A DNA stretch of 64,000 bases from positions 248,001-312,000 of the forward strand of contig NZ_UOOB01000001.1 of NCBI RefSeq assembly GCF_900564145.1, written 5' to 3'. This document shows, one piece after another, positions 43,643-52,619 of this stretch. Below the pieces are notes generated by a model. That model searched no databases, had not been told where the DNA came from, and saw nothing but the letters and a program-made list of their open reading frames with translations. Source of the DNA: Comamonas sp. lk (GTDB lineage: Bacteria; Pseudomonadota; Gammaproteobacteria; Burkholderiales; Burkholderiaceae_C). How positions within the stretch are numbered: the first letter of the stretch is position 1; the number at the start of each line of letters is the position of its first letter. Position numbers and translations under genes: made by a program.

Positions 43643-45502
43643 ATGAACGCACCCGTGATGCAAGGCCTGACGCTGCAGGCCCCCGACTACGTCAAAAACC
43701 CCAAGCTCATTGCTTGGGTGGCTGAGATGGCTGCGCTGTGCAAGCCCGCCAAGATTCACTGGTGCGATGGTTCGCAAGCCGAATACGACGCGCTGTGCCA
43801 GGAACTGGTGGACGCCGGTACCTTCAAGCCTCTGGCCAAGCGCCCAGGCTCTTTCCTGGCCTGGACCGATCCTTCGGACGTGGCCCGCGTGGAAGACCGT
43901 ACCTATATCTGCTCCGCCAAGAAGGAAGACGCCGGCCCCACCAACAACTGGATGGAACCTGCGGAAATGCGTGCCACGCTGAACCCGCTGTTCGACGGCT
44001 GCATGGCAGGCCGCACCATGTTTGTGGTGCCTTTCTCCATGGGTCCTCTGGGTTCGCCCATTGCCCACGTGGGCATCGAGCTGTCCGACAGCCCCTATGT
44101 GGCGGTCAACATGAAGATCATGACCCGCATGGGCAAGGCCGTGTATGACGTGATCGGCACCGACGGCGAATTCGTGCCCTGCGTGCACACCATCGGCGCA
44201 CCTCTGGCCGCTGGCGAGAAGGACGAAACCACCTGGCCTTGCAGCAAGACCAAGTACATCGTTCACTACCCCGAGACCCGCGAAATCTGGTCTTACGGCT
44301 CCGGCTACGGCGGCAACGCTCTGCTGGGCAAGAAGTGCTTTGCGCTGCGCATTGCATCGACCATGGGCCGCGACCAGGGCTGGCTGGCCGAGCACATGCT
44401 CATCCTGGGCGTCACAAACCCCGAAGGCAAGAAGTACCACGTGGCTGCCGCCTTCCCCTCGGCTTGCGGCAAGACCAACTTCTCCATGCTGGTGCCGCCC
44501 AAGGCCTTCGACGGCTGGAAGGTCACCACCATTGGCGACGATATCGCCTGGATCAAACCCCAGGCTGACGGCTCGCTGCGTGCCATCAATCCTGAAGCCG
44601 GCTACTTTGGCGTGGCTCCCGGCACCAATATGCTGACCAACCCGAACTGCATGTTGAGCCTGGACAAGAACGTGATCTTCACCAACGTGGCGCTGACCGA
44701 CGACGGCGACGTGTGGTGGGAAGGCATGGAAAAAGACCAGGGCAAGCTGCCGGATCACCTGATCGACTGGCAAGGCAAGGACTGGACACCCCAGATCGCC
44801 AAGGAAACCGGTGCCAAGGCCGCTCACCCCAACGCCCGCTTCACCGTGGCCGCCACCAACAACCCCGCGCTGGACGAAGCCTGGGACGACCAGAAGGGCG
44901 TGAAGATCGACGCCATCATCTTCGGCGGCCGTCGCTCCACCACCGTGCCTCTGGTGACCGAAGCCCGCAACTGGACCGAAGGCGTCTACATGGCTGCCAC
45001 CATGGGCTCCGAAACCACGGCCGCCGCCTTTGGCGCGCAAGGCGTGGTGCGTCGCGACCCCTTCGCCATGCTGCCGTTTGCCGGCTACAACATGAGCGAC
45101 TACTTCCAGCACTGGCTGGACATGGGCGCCAAGATCGAAGCCCAGGGCGCAGCCCTGCCCAAGATCTTCACCACCAACTGGTTCCGCAAGAATGCCGAAG
45201 GCAAGTTTGTCTGGCCCGGCTACGGCGAAAACATGCGCGTGCTCAAGTGGATGATCGACCGTCTGGAAGGCCAGGCTCAAGGCGAAGAAACCGCTTTCGG
45301 CGTGGCTCCCCAGTACGCTGAAATCAACTGGAACGGCCTGGACTTCAACGCCGAGCAGTTCGCCAGCGTGAGCAATATCGACAAGGCTGCCTGGGCCGAA
45401 GAAATGAAGCTGCACGGCGAGCATTTCGACAAGCTGGCCTACAACCTGCCCAAGGCCTTGCTGGATACCAAGGCCCAGCTGGAAGAGCGTCTGGCCGCCT
45501 GA
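43643..45502 (+). CDS. pckG: GTP-dependent phosphoenolpyruvate carboxykinase
   Basis: 619 residues, the GTP-type enzyme: oxaloacetate + GTP to PEP + GDP + CO2, the first step of gluconeogenesis from acids. The P-loop with reactive Cys275 is [14 protein letters not shown]. The metal site is around [11 protein letters not shown] and the nucleotide site contains [20 protein letters not shown] precedes the ATG. This enzyme fits growth on aromatic and organic acids, which the neighbouring clusters feed into the citric acid cycle. Confidence 0.97.
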   Translation: MNAPVMQGLTLQAPDYVKNPKLIAWVAEMAALCKPAKIHWCDGSQAEYDALCQELVDAGTFKPLAKRPGSFLAWTDPSDVARVEDRTYICSAKKEDAGPTNNWMEPAEMRATLNPLFDGCMAGRTMFVVPFSMGPLGSPIAHVGIELSDSPYVAVNMKIMTRMGKAVYDVIGTDGEFVPCVHTIGAPLAAGEKDETTWPCSKTKYIVHYPETREIWSYGSGYGGNALLGKKCFALRIASTMGRDQGWLAEHMLILGVTNPEGKKYHVAAAFPSACGKTNFSMLVPPKAFDGWKVTTIGDDIAWIKPQADGSLRAINPEAGYFGVAPGTNMLTNPNCMLSLDKNVIFTNVALTDDGDVWWEGMEKDQGKLPDHLIDWQGKDWTPQIAKETGAKAAHPNARFTVAATNNPALDEAWDDQKGVKIDAIIFGGRRSTTVPLVTEARNWTEGVYMAATMGSETTAAAFGAQGVVRRDPFAMLPFAGYNMSDYFQHWLDMGAKIEAQGAALPKIFTTNWFRKNAEGKFVWPGYGENMRVLKWMIDRLEGQAQGEETAFGVAPQYAEINWNGLDFNAEQFASVSNIDKAAWAEEMKLHGEHFDKLAYNLPKALLDTKAQLEERLAA

Positions 45503-45525
45503 TTCAGTCGTCGCTGAATGCAAAA

Positions 45526-45558
45526 GCCCCGCAGGTGTGCAAGCCTGCGGGGCTTTTT
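45526..45558 (+). terminator. Terminator of pckG
   Basis: A 10-bp perfect stem GCCCCGCAGG/CCTGCGGGGC is followed by TTTTT. Confidence 0.93.
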
Positions 45559-45639
45559 ATTGGGATGCAGCGAATCTGATAGCTTATGACGCAGATTGGA
45601 TATGCGGTTGAGCCCGATTTCTTGTCAAACCAGACGTTA

Positions 45640-45671
45640 AAAAGCCGCTGGCCTTATGGGCAGCGGCTTTT
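45640..45671 (-). terminator. Terminator of the small membrane protein gene
   Basis: AAAAGCCGCTG pairs with CAGCGGCTTTT. On the minus strand the stem is followed by a T. Confidence 0.75.
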
Positions 45672-45688
45672 GTAGCGCGTGAGGCAGA

Positions 45689-46108
45689 TCAGTTGCGCTG
45701 GCGATCCATGGCGCGGGCCAGATCGGCCATCAGGCGGGCGTCTTGCAGCGCGGCGTTCCAGACACGTTCATCGGAAACGGCTTGCTGGCGGCTGTCCACC
45801 CAGGCGCGGTAGCCGGTGCGCACCATGCGCAGGCTGCGGCGGGCAGGGGAGGAGAACAGGGCTGCGCCGGCAAAGGCCATGGACCACAGCACCATCCAGG
45901 CGGCCAGCATGTGGCCATCGGTCCAGGATTCGGTGATCTCGTGCACTGCGGCAGCCAAAGCCACCATCACGATGGCCAGCAGCAGCCAGTGCGACTGGGA
46001 AGACTTCTGAGGCTGGGCAGCAGCGACCAGACGCTCTTCTTCGGTTTGATAGATTCGCACCACACCTGGGTGCTCGACAGAGTAGGAGTTGTATATAAAG
46101 TTGCTCAT
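45689..46108 (-). CDS. Two-span membrane protein of unknown function
   Basis: 139 residues, not recognised. The cytoplasmic N-terminus contains VVRIYQTEEERLVAAAQ. Two hydrophobic segments (HWLLLAIVMVALAAAVHEI and MLAAWMVLWSMAFAGAALF) are separated by a short loop. The C-terminus is basic and helical with WVDSRQQAVSDERVWNAALQDARLMADLARAM. The ATG at 46108 begins the conserved-looking part. It diverges from a LysR gene with a palindrome between, so it is a plausible target of that regulator. Confidence 0.6.
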   Translation of the reverse strand: MSNFIYNSYSVEHPGVVRIYQTEEERLVAAAQPQKSSQSHWLLLAIVMVALAAAVHEITESWTDGHMLAAWMVLWSMAFAGAALFSSPARRSLRMVRTGYRAWVDSRQQAVSDERVWNAALQDARLMADLARAMDRQRN

Positions 46109-46186
46109 GGCAGAAAGCCCTGTGGTCCAACGCTTGTGGCGAAATGCCGGGGGACTGATATGAACTATAGGGTTTACCCCACATGC

Positions 46187-46207
46187 ATTCAAATTTATAT
46201 TTTGAAT
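46187..46207. promoter_or_regulatory. LysR-type operator palindrome
   Basis: ATTCAAA, 7-base AT centre, TTTGAAT, 34 bases upstream of the LysR start. It fits the T-N11-A LysR box. Confidence 0.6.
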
Positions 46208-46241
46208 CTGTAGCATTCACAGTAGTGATGAATTGCTTGTT

Positions 46242-47225
46242 ATGACCCCACTGAACTTTCGCTCACTCGATCTCAACCTCCTGCGCGTGTTTGACGAAGT
46301 CATGTCCGAGCGCAGTTTGACCAAGGCCGCGCACAAGCTGTCCATCACCCAGCCGGCGGTGAGCAATGCCATGCGGCGCTTGCGCGAGGTGCTGGGCGAC
46401 GAGTTGCTGGTGCGCCAGGGCCAGGGGGTGGAGCCCACGCCGCGCGCCCAGGCCTTGTGGCCGGTGATACGCGAAGCGCTGCAGCATCTGGAAGGGGCGC
46501 TGTCGCCCGATGATTTCAATCCCGAGACCGCCCACACCACGTTTGTGCTGGCCATGGCCGATGCCACGGCCGCCACGTTGATCCCGCCGCTGTACCCGAT
46601 TCTGGAAAAAGAAGCCCCCGGCGTAGGCATACGCCTGCTGCCGCTGGTCACGCGCGATCCGCGTGCTCTGCTCGATGCCGGCGAGGCCGACATGGCCGTG
46701 GGCTACTTTCCCGCCGTGCTGGCCGATCTGACGGCCCGGGCTCAGGCGGGTGCCCTGGTGGCCTTCGACAACCGGCGGCTGTACGAGGGTGAATACCTGT
46801 GCGTGATGCGCAAAGGCCATGCGCTGGAGCATGTGCAACTCACACTGGATAATTACTGCGCGGCCCGCCATATGCTGGTGAGCTTTTCGGGCCGCTCGTT
46901 CGGCTTTATCGACGAGGCCCTGGCCTCACTGGGCCGCTCGCGCGAGGTGGTGCTCACCGTCAATCAGTTCTTCACCGCCGGGCGGGTGATCATGCATTCG
47001 GACCTGCTCACCATCTTGCCGCGCCACTTTGTGCCGGTGACGGGCATGGAGGAGCAACTGGTGCTGCGCGAGCTGCCTTTTGACGTGACGCCCGTGCATG
47101 TGGATGCGCTGTGGCGCCGTCGCGGCCCCCACCCTCAGGCCTATGACTGGCTGCTCAGGACGCTGGCACGCGCGGCGGCAGTCACTTTTTCCAACGACCA
47201 TGCACCGGTGCCGCCGCACGCTTGA
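46242..47225 (+). CDS. LysR-family transcriptional regulator
   Basis: 327 residues. The N-terminal winged helix is LDLNLLRVFDEVMSERSLTKAAHKLSITQPAVSNAMRRLREVLGDELLVRQGQG. The periplasmic-binding-like effector domain is of the NodD/LinR subgroup. The effector is unknown. The ATG at 46242 is preferred over the TTG at 46233. It diverges from a small membrane protein gene and may control it through the palindrome at 46187-46207. The metallophosphoesterase gene follows directly. Confidence 0.88.
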   Translation: MTPLNFRSLDLNLLRVFDEVMSERSLTKAAHKLSITQPAVSNAMRRLREVLGDELLVRQGQGVEPTPRAQALWPVIREALQHLEGALSPDDFNPETAHTTFVLAMADATAATLIPPLYPILEKEAPGVGIRLLPLVTRDPRALLDAGEADMAVGYFPAVLADLTARAQAGALVAFDNRRLYEGEYLCVMRKGHALEHVQLTLDNYCAARHMLVSFSGRSFGFIDEALASLGRSREVVLTVNQFFTAGRVIMHSDLLTILPRHFVPVTGMEEQLVLRELPFDVTPVHVDALWRRRGPHPQAYDWLLRTLARAAAVTFSNDHAPVPPHA

Positions 47226-47239
47226 ATACACTGACAGCC

Positions 47240-48088
47240 ATGAAGATCCAGCTGTTGTCCGACCTGCACCTTGAAGTCCATCCCCAATTCGAAGCCCAGC
47301 CGGCTGCTGGCGCCGATGTGCTGGTGCTGGCGGGCGATATCGGCTCCTACCAAAGCTCTACCCAGGTGAATGGAGAGAATTTCGGGCTGGAGCGCTTTTC
47401 GCCGCTGCCGCAATACGCGGGCTGGCCCGCCCCCGTGCTGTTTGTGCCCGGCAACCATGAATACGATTCCCAGGACTTTGACGAGGCGCGCCTGCGTCTG
47501 CGCCAAACCTGTGATCGCCTGGGTTTGATCTGGCTGGATCGTGAAACCGTGGTCATGGACGGTGTGCGCTTCATAGGCACTACGCTGTGGAGCGACTTTG
47601 ACGCCATCGCCATGAACGAGGGCGTGAGCGACACCACCCGCCTGCACCGGCTGCGCGACAAGGCTTTTCGCGCCGCCAACTTCTATCTGCGGAAAACCGG
47701 CGGCAGCCGCCATGGGGAGCCGTTTCTGGCCGAACCCATGCGCGAGGAGTGTCTGGTCTGTCAGGACTGGTTGCGGGCCGCCTTGCAGCAGCCGTTCGAC
47801 GGGCCGACGGTAGCCGTCACCCACTTCGCGCCCAGCCTCAAAAGTGCCGATCCGCGCTACGGCCTGGTGCCCGGCACGGCCGGCTTTTGCAATGTGATGG
47901 ACGACTGTCTGCCTTATGCCGATCTGTGGCTGCACGGCCATCTGCATTGCCCTAGCGACTACGTGGTCAGTGGCCGGCATGATGACGGCCGGGCCTGGCG
48001 TTGCCGCGTGGTGGCCAATCCCCTGGGCTATGCGCGCAAAGGCGAGCAGATCGGATTTTTGCCGACAGCAACAATTGACTTGAGTTAA
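47240..48088 (+). CDS. Calcineurin-like metallophosphoesterase
   Basis: 282 residues with the full metal-site series: SDLHLE (N-terminal), GDIGSY, PGNHEYD, VTHFAPS and HGHLHCPSDYVV. The specific substrate is unknown, and members act on phosphodiesters or phosphoproteins. The ATG at 47240 lies 14 bases after the LysR stop, so co-transcription is likely. A TTG at 47222 overlapping the LysR stop is the alternative start. Confidence 0.87.
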   Translation: MKIQLLSDLHLEVHPQFEAQPAAGADVLVLAGDIGSYQSSTQVNGENFGLERFSPLPQYAGWPAPVLFVPGNHEYDSQDFDEARLRLRQTCDRLGLIWLDRETVVMDGVRFIGTTLWSDFDAIAMNEGVSDTTRLHRLRDKAFRAANFYLRKTGGSRHGEPFLAEPMREECLVCQDWLRAALQQPFDGPTVAVTHFAPSLKSADPRYGLVPGTAGFCNVMDDCLPYADLWLHGHLHCPSDYVVSGRHDDGRAWRCRVVANPLGYARKGEQIGFLPTATIDLS

Positions 48089-48147
48089 GTCAAGACTGTC
48101 ATACTGCCAAAAGCTTAGGCTTGAATCATCAACATGGAGGACCCGGT

Positions 48148-48570
48148 ATGAAGATCTTGCTCGCAGTCGACGGTAGCAACTACACGCAGAAAATGCTGGC
48201 CTATCTGAGCTCGCATCAGGAGATGCTCAGCGCCAGTCGTGAATACACCGTGATCACCGTTCAGCCCCTGCTGCCCCCGCGTGCACGTGCGGCCTTGGGC
48301 AAGGAGGTGGTGGAGCAGTACTACGACGAAGAAGGCCAGAAGATTCTGGAGCCCGTGCTCGCGACTTTGCAGACACATGGCGTGAGCGCGAAAAGCGTGA
48401 GCAAGGTCGGTCCGATTGCGGAGACCATCGTCAAGTACGCGCAAGAAGGTCAGTACGACCTGATCGTCATGGGCACCCACGGCCACAGCGCGCTGGGCCG
48501 TCTGGTCATGGGTTCGGTCAGCTCGCAAGTGCTGGCGGGCTGCACCATTCCTGTGCTGCTGATCCGCTGA
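48148..48570 (+). CDS. Universal stress protein UspA family
   Basis: 140 residues with the Usp alpha/beta fold: MKILLAVDGSNYTQKML at the start and the ATP-binding GTHGHSALGRLVMGSVSSQVLAGCTIPVLLIR at the end (G-2x-G-9x-G-S). It binds ATP and supports survival under growth arrest or stress. GGAGG lies 8-9 bases before the ATG at 48148. Monocistronic, followed by a copy of the dispersed repeat. Confidence 0.93.
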   Translation: MKILLAVDGSNYTQKMLAYLSSHQEMLSASREYTVITVQPLLPPRARAALGKEVVEQYYDEEGQKILEPVLATLQTHGVSAKSVSKVGPIAETIVKYAQEGQYDLIVMGTHGHSALGRLVMGSVSSQVLAGCTIPVLLIR

Positions 48571-48590
48571 TGGTCTGACGATCTTCAGAT

Positions 48591-48670
48591 TTCATAGCTG
48601 CTGGCGCTGATTTTCAAAACATTTCAAGCATATAGCGTTATGAAATCAAGCAAGAGCAGACGGCAATAGC
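48591..48670. repeat. Dispersed nested palindrome, inverted copy
   Basis: TAGCTGCTGGCGCTGATTTTC on the left arm and AAGAGCAGACGGCAATAGCTA on the right. The centre holds ATTTTCAAAACATTTCAAGCA. Confidence 0.5.
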
Positions 48671-48702
48671 TACAAAAACCAAAGCACCTCTGTTGAGATC
48701 TG

Positions 48703-48730
48703 AAAAGCCGCGCCGCTAGGCACGGCTTTT
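48703..48730. terminator. Bidirectional terminator between usp and LysR gene
   Basis: AAAAGCCG and CGGCTTTT arms with an inner GCC/GGC pair and a GCTA loop. T-runs lie on both strands. Confidence 0.78.
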
Positions 48731-48731
48731 T

Positions 48732-49646
48732 TCATGGCTGAACCAGCAGCGTGCGTGCGCTGTCCAGCAGCGCGTCACTGACATGGGAGAGCACGCGCGA
48801 CTCCAGATTCCAGCAGTGCCAGAACAGCGCAATCGCCAGCGCATGGCCGGGTGCCACTTCCACCAGAGCGCCGCTGTCGAGATCGGGCTGCACCAGCAGT
48901 TGCGGCAGCACGGCCACGCCCCAGCCGGCGCGCACGGCGCGTACCTGGGCTTCGCAGCTGGGCAGCAGAATCTGATGGCGCAGCGAGACGTTTTTCAGGC
49001 CCAGGCTGCGCGCCACGAATTCGGCCTGCATATCGTCCTTGCGGTTGAAGGAGAGAAACGGCAGCGTGTTGAAGTTCTTGCGCGTCAGCCCCTGCGGCAG
49101 CTTGTCCTGCGCAAACGCTGTGGCCGCCACGGCCACATAGCGCATGGCGCCCAGCGGCCGCACCGTGCAGCCGCGCAAGGCCTGCTTGAGGGTGGTCACA
49201 CAGCCCATGACCTGGCCGGAGCGCAACAACTCCTGGGTGAAGTCCTGGTCATCCACCAGCACCTCCAGAGGCAACCCGTCCTTGACCAGGGCGTCCAGCG
49301 CCGTCATGGCCCAAGTGGCAATGCTGTCGGCGTTGATGGCAATCGAGATGGTCTCGCCCGCCAGGCTTTGCCCGGTCTGGGGTGCCAGCTCCTGCAGCTC
49401 GCGTGCCACATCGGCCCGCAGCAGGCGCAGCTGCTTGGCATGCTTGAGCAGCAGCCGCCCGGCACTGGTGGCCTTGGCGGGGCGGGTGCGCTGCACCAGC
49501 ACCGAGCCTACTTGCATCTCCAGCGCACGCAGGCGCTGCGACACGGCCGATTGCGTGATGTGCAGCTTTTGCGCAGCGCGCTCAAAGCCGCCTTCTTCCA
49601 CGATGGCGGCCAGGCATTCGAGTGCCGCCGGGTCCCAGGAGGTCAT
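48732..49646 (-). CDS. ArgP/IciA-like LysR regulator
   Basis: 304 residues. The winged helix is LECLAAIVEEGGFERAAQKLHITQSAVSQRLRALEMQVGSVLVQRTRPAKATSAGRLLLKHAKQL, and the stretch RTRPAKAT with a following leucine-rich helix is the ArgP/IciA pattern. ArgP proteins sense lysine or arginine and control amino acid export or catabolism. It diverges from a D-amino acid dehydrogenase gene with an 84-base gap, so that gene is its likely target. Confidence 0.85.
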   Translation of the reverse strand: MTSWDPAALECLAAIVEEGGFERAAQKLHITQSAVSQRLRALEMQVGSVLVQRTRPAKATSAGRLLLKHAKQLRLLRADVARELQELAPQTGQSLAGETISIAINADSIATWAMTALDALVKDGLPLEVLVDDQDFTQELLRSGQVMGCVTTLKQALRGCTVRPLGAMRYVAVAATAFAQDKLPQGLTRKNFNTLPFLSFNRKDDMQAEFVARSLGLKNVSLRHQILLPSCEAQVRAVRAGWGVAVLPQLLVQPDLDSGALVEVAPGHALAIALFWHCWNLESRVLSHVSDALLDSARTLLVQP

Positions 49647-49730
49647 GGCAATCCCATAAATGAAACTGATGAATCTGCTGAAAATTTAATAGTGCTTTTG
49701 ATTGACGACAAGAGTGCAGACACTGGCCGC

Positions 49731-51065
49731 ATGAACATCATCGTCTTGGGCGCCGGCATCATCGGCATCAGCACCGCCTGGCATCTGCGCGAGCGCGGAC
49801 ACGAAGTCACCGTGGTGGACCGCCAAAGCGGCCCGGCGCTGGAGACCAGCTTTGCCAATGCGGGGCAAATCTCCGTCAGCTACTGCGAGCCCTGGGCCAA
49901 CCGCCAGGCGCCGTGGAAGGCGCTCAAATGGATGTTCGACAAACAAGCGCCGCTGCTGTTCCGGCCCCAGCTGGACATGGCCCAGTGGCGCTGGTGTCTG
50001 CAGTTTCTGGCCCAGTGCAATGACAGCGCGTTTGCGCGCAATGTGCAGCAGATCGTAGCCCTGGGTGCCTACAGCCATGTGGCGCTCAAGGACGTGGTGC
50101 ACAAGACCGGCATTGAATTCAACCGCCTGGAACGTGGCATTGCCCACTTCTACAGCAGCCAGCAGGCTTTTGACGAGGCCGCCGAAGCGGTGGAGCTGAT
50201 GCGCCGCCACGGCGTGCAGCGCCGCCTGGTCAGCCGCGACGAGTTGCTGAAAATCGAGCCGGCCTTCAGCGCTTATGGCGAGCAGATTGCAGGCGGTACC
50301 TTCACCGATAGCGACGAGAGCGGCGACGCGCGCGCGTTCACCGAAAAGCTGGCTCAGCTGTGCGCTGCGCGCGGCGTGAATTTTCTCTACGACACCCAGA
50401 TCGAGCAGTTGCAAGCCGCGCAGCCGGGCAAGCCGGCCAGCGTGCGCATTCGGGCTCATCACACTGCGGCCAACCGTCTGTTGACGGCGGATGCCATCGT
50501 CGTGGCCTGCGGCAGCTACACGCCGCAATTGCTCAAGCCGCTGGGCGTCAAGGCTCCCATTTATCCTGGCAAAGGCTATAGCGCCACGCTGAACATTCTG
50601 CAGCCCGAAAAAGCGCCCTGGGTCTCCACCATAGACGACAGCCGCAAGATCGCCATGAGCCGCCTGGGCAACCAGCTGCGCGTGGCAGGCACGATAGCCA
50701 TCGGCGGCTACGACCTCGGGCTGGACAGCGCCACGGCGCGCGCGCGCTGCCATATGCTGGTGCAGCGCATCGAGGAAATCCTGCCCGGCGTATGCGATAC
50801 CCGTTTACCCGAGCAAGGTGGCGACCCGCAGTTCTGGTGCGGTCTGCGGCCCGCCACTCCGACGAACATTCCCTGCATTGGTGCTACGGCGGCCCAGGGT
50901 ATCTGGATCAATGCCGGCCACGGTACGCTGGGCTGGACGCATGGCGCGGGCTCGGGCAAGGCCCTGGCGGCGCTGATCAGCGGCGAGCGGCCCGCATTGG
51001 ACTTCGGCTTCTGGGGCCAAGCCAGCAGGCCGCAGCGTCAGCAGCAGGCGGTGCTGACGGCCTGA
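49731..51065 (+). CDS. dadA: D-amino acid dehydrogenase, DadA-like
   Basis: 444-residue FAD oxidoreductase of the DadA family, oxidatively deaminating D-amino acids to 2-oxoacids and feeding the respiratory chain. The Rossmann start is MNIIVLGAGIIGISTAWHLRERGHEVTVVDR. SFANAGQISVSYCEPWA and the C-terminal LRPATPTNIPCIGATAAQGIWINAGHGTLGWTHGAGSG are diagnostic. The frame is open far upstream, but the ATG at 49731 gives the exact family start. No dadX racemase is adjacent. Confidence 0.9.
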   Translation: MNIIVLGAGIIGISTAWHLRERGHEVTVVDRQSGPALETSFANAGQISVSYCEPWANRQAPWKALKWMFDKQAPLLFRPQLDMAQWRWCLQFLAQCNDSAFARNVQQIVALGAYSHVALKDVVHKTGIEFNRLERGIAHFYSSQQAFDEAAEAVELMRRHGVQRRLVSRDELLKIEPAFSAYGEQIAGGTFTDSDESGDARAFTEKLAQLCAARGVNFLYDTQIEQLQAAQPGKPASVRIRAHHTAANRLLTADAIVVACGSYTPQLLKPLGVKAPIYPGKGYSATLNILQPEKAPWVSTIDDSRKIAMSRLGNQLRVAGTIAIGGYDLGLDSATARARCHMLVQRIEEILPGVCDTRLPEQGGDPQFWCGLRPATPTNIPCIGATAAQGIWINAGHGTLGWTHGAGSGKALAALISGERPALDFGFWGQASRPQRQQQAVLTA

Positions 51066-51102
51066 GGGCTTCAATTCACGGGAAAACCCCGATCTGCATG
51101 CG

Positions 51103-51131
51103 TTGACGCGTGGTTTATTCGAGAGAATAAT
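51103..51131 (+). promoter_or_regulatory. Promoter and probable HpaR operator of the hpa cluster
   Basis: -35 TTGACG, 17-base spacer, -10 AATAAT. An inverted repeat TTATTC, GAGA, GAATAA at 51115-51130 covers the -10, where the MarR-type repressor HpaR could block polymerase. Confidence 0.65.
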
Positions 51132-51155
51132 TACCACGTTAACTAAATATCAACC

Positions 51156-51833
51156 ATGCAGACTCAGCCCATTCTTCTGAACGACGGATTGCCGCTGGCC
51201 ACCGTGTACGGTGTGCTGCTCAATGACCGCGCCACCGTGGAGCGCTTGTCGCCCGAGTTCGACAGCGCGCCCTACAAAGCTGCGCCCCAGGCGCCCGTGC
51301 TCTATATCAAGCCGCGCAATACTTTCGCGGTCGATGGCGCTGCCGTGGCCGTGCCCGCTGATCCCGGTGTCGTGCGCATCGATGCCACGATAGGCTTGGT
51401 GATCGGCAAAGCCGCAACGCGCGTTTCTGCCGATCAGGCGCTTGGTCATGTGGCCGGTTTTGTGCTGGTCAGCGATGTGACGCTGCCCCACGAAAACTAC
51501 TACCGTCCCGCCATACGCCAGCGCGACCGTGATGGTTTCTGTCCTGTCAGCCGCATGTTTCATGACGAGGCTGGTTTTGATCTCGATGCAGCCACGCTCA
51601 GCATTGCCATCAACGGCGAGCGCGCTTACGAGCGCAGCTTTGCCACACTGGTGCGCCCGGCCGCGCAGCTAATTGCCGATGTGACGGAATTCATGACGTT
51701 AGCCGTGGGTGACGTGCTGCTGCTGGGTCCGGGTGAAGGCTCGCCGGAGGCGCGCCCTGGCGATGTCGTGTACATCAAAGTGCCCGGTCTGGGCGAGTTG
51801 ACGCATACGGTGATTCAAGAGGTGCAGGCATGA
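51156..51833 (+). CDS. hpaG1: Homoprotocatechuate pathway isomerase/decarboxylase, N-half (HpaG1)
   Basis: 225-residue fumarylacetoacetate hydrolase-fold protein. With HpaG2 it decarboxylates 5-oxopent-3-ene-1,2,5-tricarboxylate and isomerises the product to 2-oxo-hept-3-ene-1,7-dioate-type intermediates. In E. coli the two halves are fused as HpcE, whereas here they are separate overlapping genes. PVLYIKPRNTFA and HVAGFVLVSDVTLPHENYYRPAIRQRDRDGFCP are the FAH blocks. It is first in the cluster and follows a good promoter. Confidence 0.88.
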   Translation: MQTQPILLNDGLPLATVYGVLLNDRATVERLSPEFDSAPYKAAPQAPVLYIKPRNTFAVDGAAVAVPADPGVVRIDATIGLVIGKAATRVSADQALGHVAGFVLVSDVTLPHENYYRPAIRQRDRDGFCPVSRMFHDEAGFDLDAATLSIAINGERAYERSFATLVRPAAQLIADVTEFMTLAVGDVLLLGPGEGSPEARPGDVVYIKVPGLGELTHTVIQEVQA

Positions 51834-52594
51834 AGCACGGACGCATTGTTTTTGAGGGCCGGGTGCTCCAGGTCACCGAGTCTTCTGACGGTCAAGTGCT
51901 GCTGCCCGACGGCCGCTCCGTGGCTGAAACCGAGCTGCAATGGCTGCCGCCCATGGAGTTCGGCACTATTTTTGCGCTGGGTCTGAACTACGCCGATCAC
52001 GCCAAGGAAATTTCGTTCAACAAGGCGCCAGAAGAGCCGTTGGTTTTTCTCAAAGGCCCGAATGCCCTGAACGGCCACCGTGGCCGCACGCGCAGGCCGG
52101 CGGATGTGAGCTATATGCACTTCGAGTGCGAGCTGGGCGTGGTGATTGGCAAGACTTGCCGCCATGTCAAAAAAGAAGACGCTTACAGCGTGGTGGCCGG
52201 TTACGTGACCGCCAATGACTACGCCATACGCGACTATCTGGAGAACTTTTACCGCCCCAATCTGCGCGTAAAAAACCGCGATGGAGCGACGCCCGTAGGC
52301 CCGTGGTTTGTGGATGCTGCCGACATTGCCGACCCCATGAATCTGCGCCTCAGAAGCTGGGTCAATGGCGAGCTGAAACAGGATGGAAACACCGCCGACA
52401 TGGTGCACAGCATTCCCGCGCTGATTGCCCATTTGTCCAGCTTCATGATGCTCAATCCCGGCGATCTGATTCTGACCGGCACCCCCGATGGTGTGGCCGA
52501 TTCCAGAGTCGGTGACGAGATCGTGACCGAGATCGAGGGCGTGGGCCGGTTGGTGAATTTCATAGGTGGCGACGAGCTGCTGGCCCAGGCTTAA
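51830..52594 (+). CDS. hpaG2: Homoprotocatechuate pathway isomerase/decarboxylase, C-half (HpaG2)
   Basis: 254 residues, FAH fold, metal site in MHFECELGVVIGKTC and the conserved KNRDGATPVGPWFVD and LNPGDLILTGTPDGVA. The start overlaps the hpaG1 stop as ATGA, so the two subunits are probably made in equal amounts. It follows the same pathway steps as HpcE C-half. Confidence 0.9.
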   Translation: MKHGRIVFEGRVLQVTESSDGQVLLPDGRSVAETELQWLPPMEFGTIFALGLNYADHAKEISFNKAPEEPLVFLKGPNALNGHRGRTRRPADVSYMHFECELGVVIGKTCRHVKKEDAYSVVAGYVTANDYAIRDYLENFYRPNLRVKNRDGATPVGPWFVDAADIADPMNLRLRSWVNGELKQDGNTADMVHSIPALIAHLSSFMMLNPGDLILTGTPDGVADSRVGDEIVTEIEGVGRLVNFIGGDELLAQA

Positions 52595-52619
52595 CTAGCA
52601 AGAATTCAGGAGACAACCC

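Noticed and set aside
43532..45523. Very long open frame (663 codons) on the minus strand opposite pckG
   Set aside because: Its residue pattern (Gly, His, Ala and Val rich) is the usual shadow of a high-GC gene. pckG on the plus strand has full family motifs and a ribosome site.
48783..49730. Upstream half of a 760-codon open frame joined to dadA
   Set aside because: The part before 49731 is antisense to the ArgP-like gene. The DadA fold begins exactly at the ATG at 49731.
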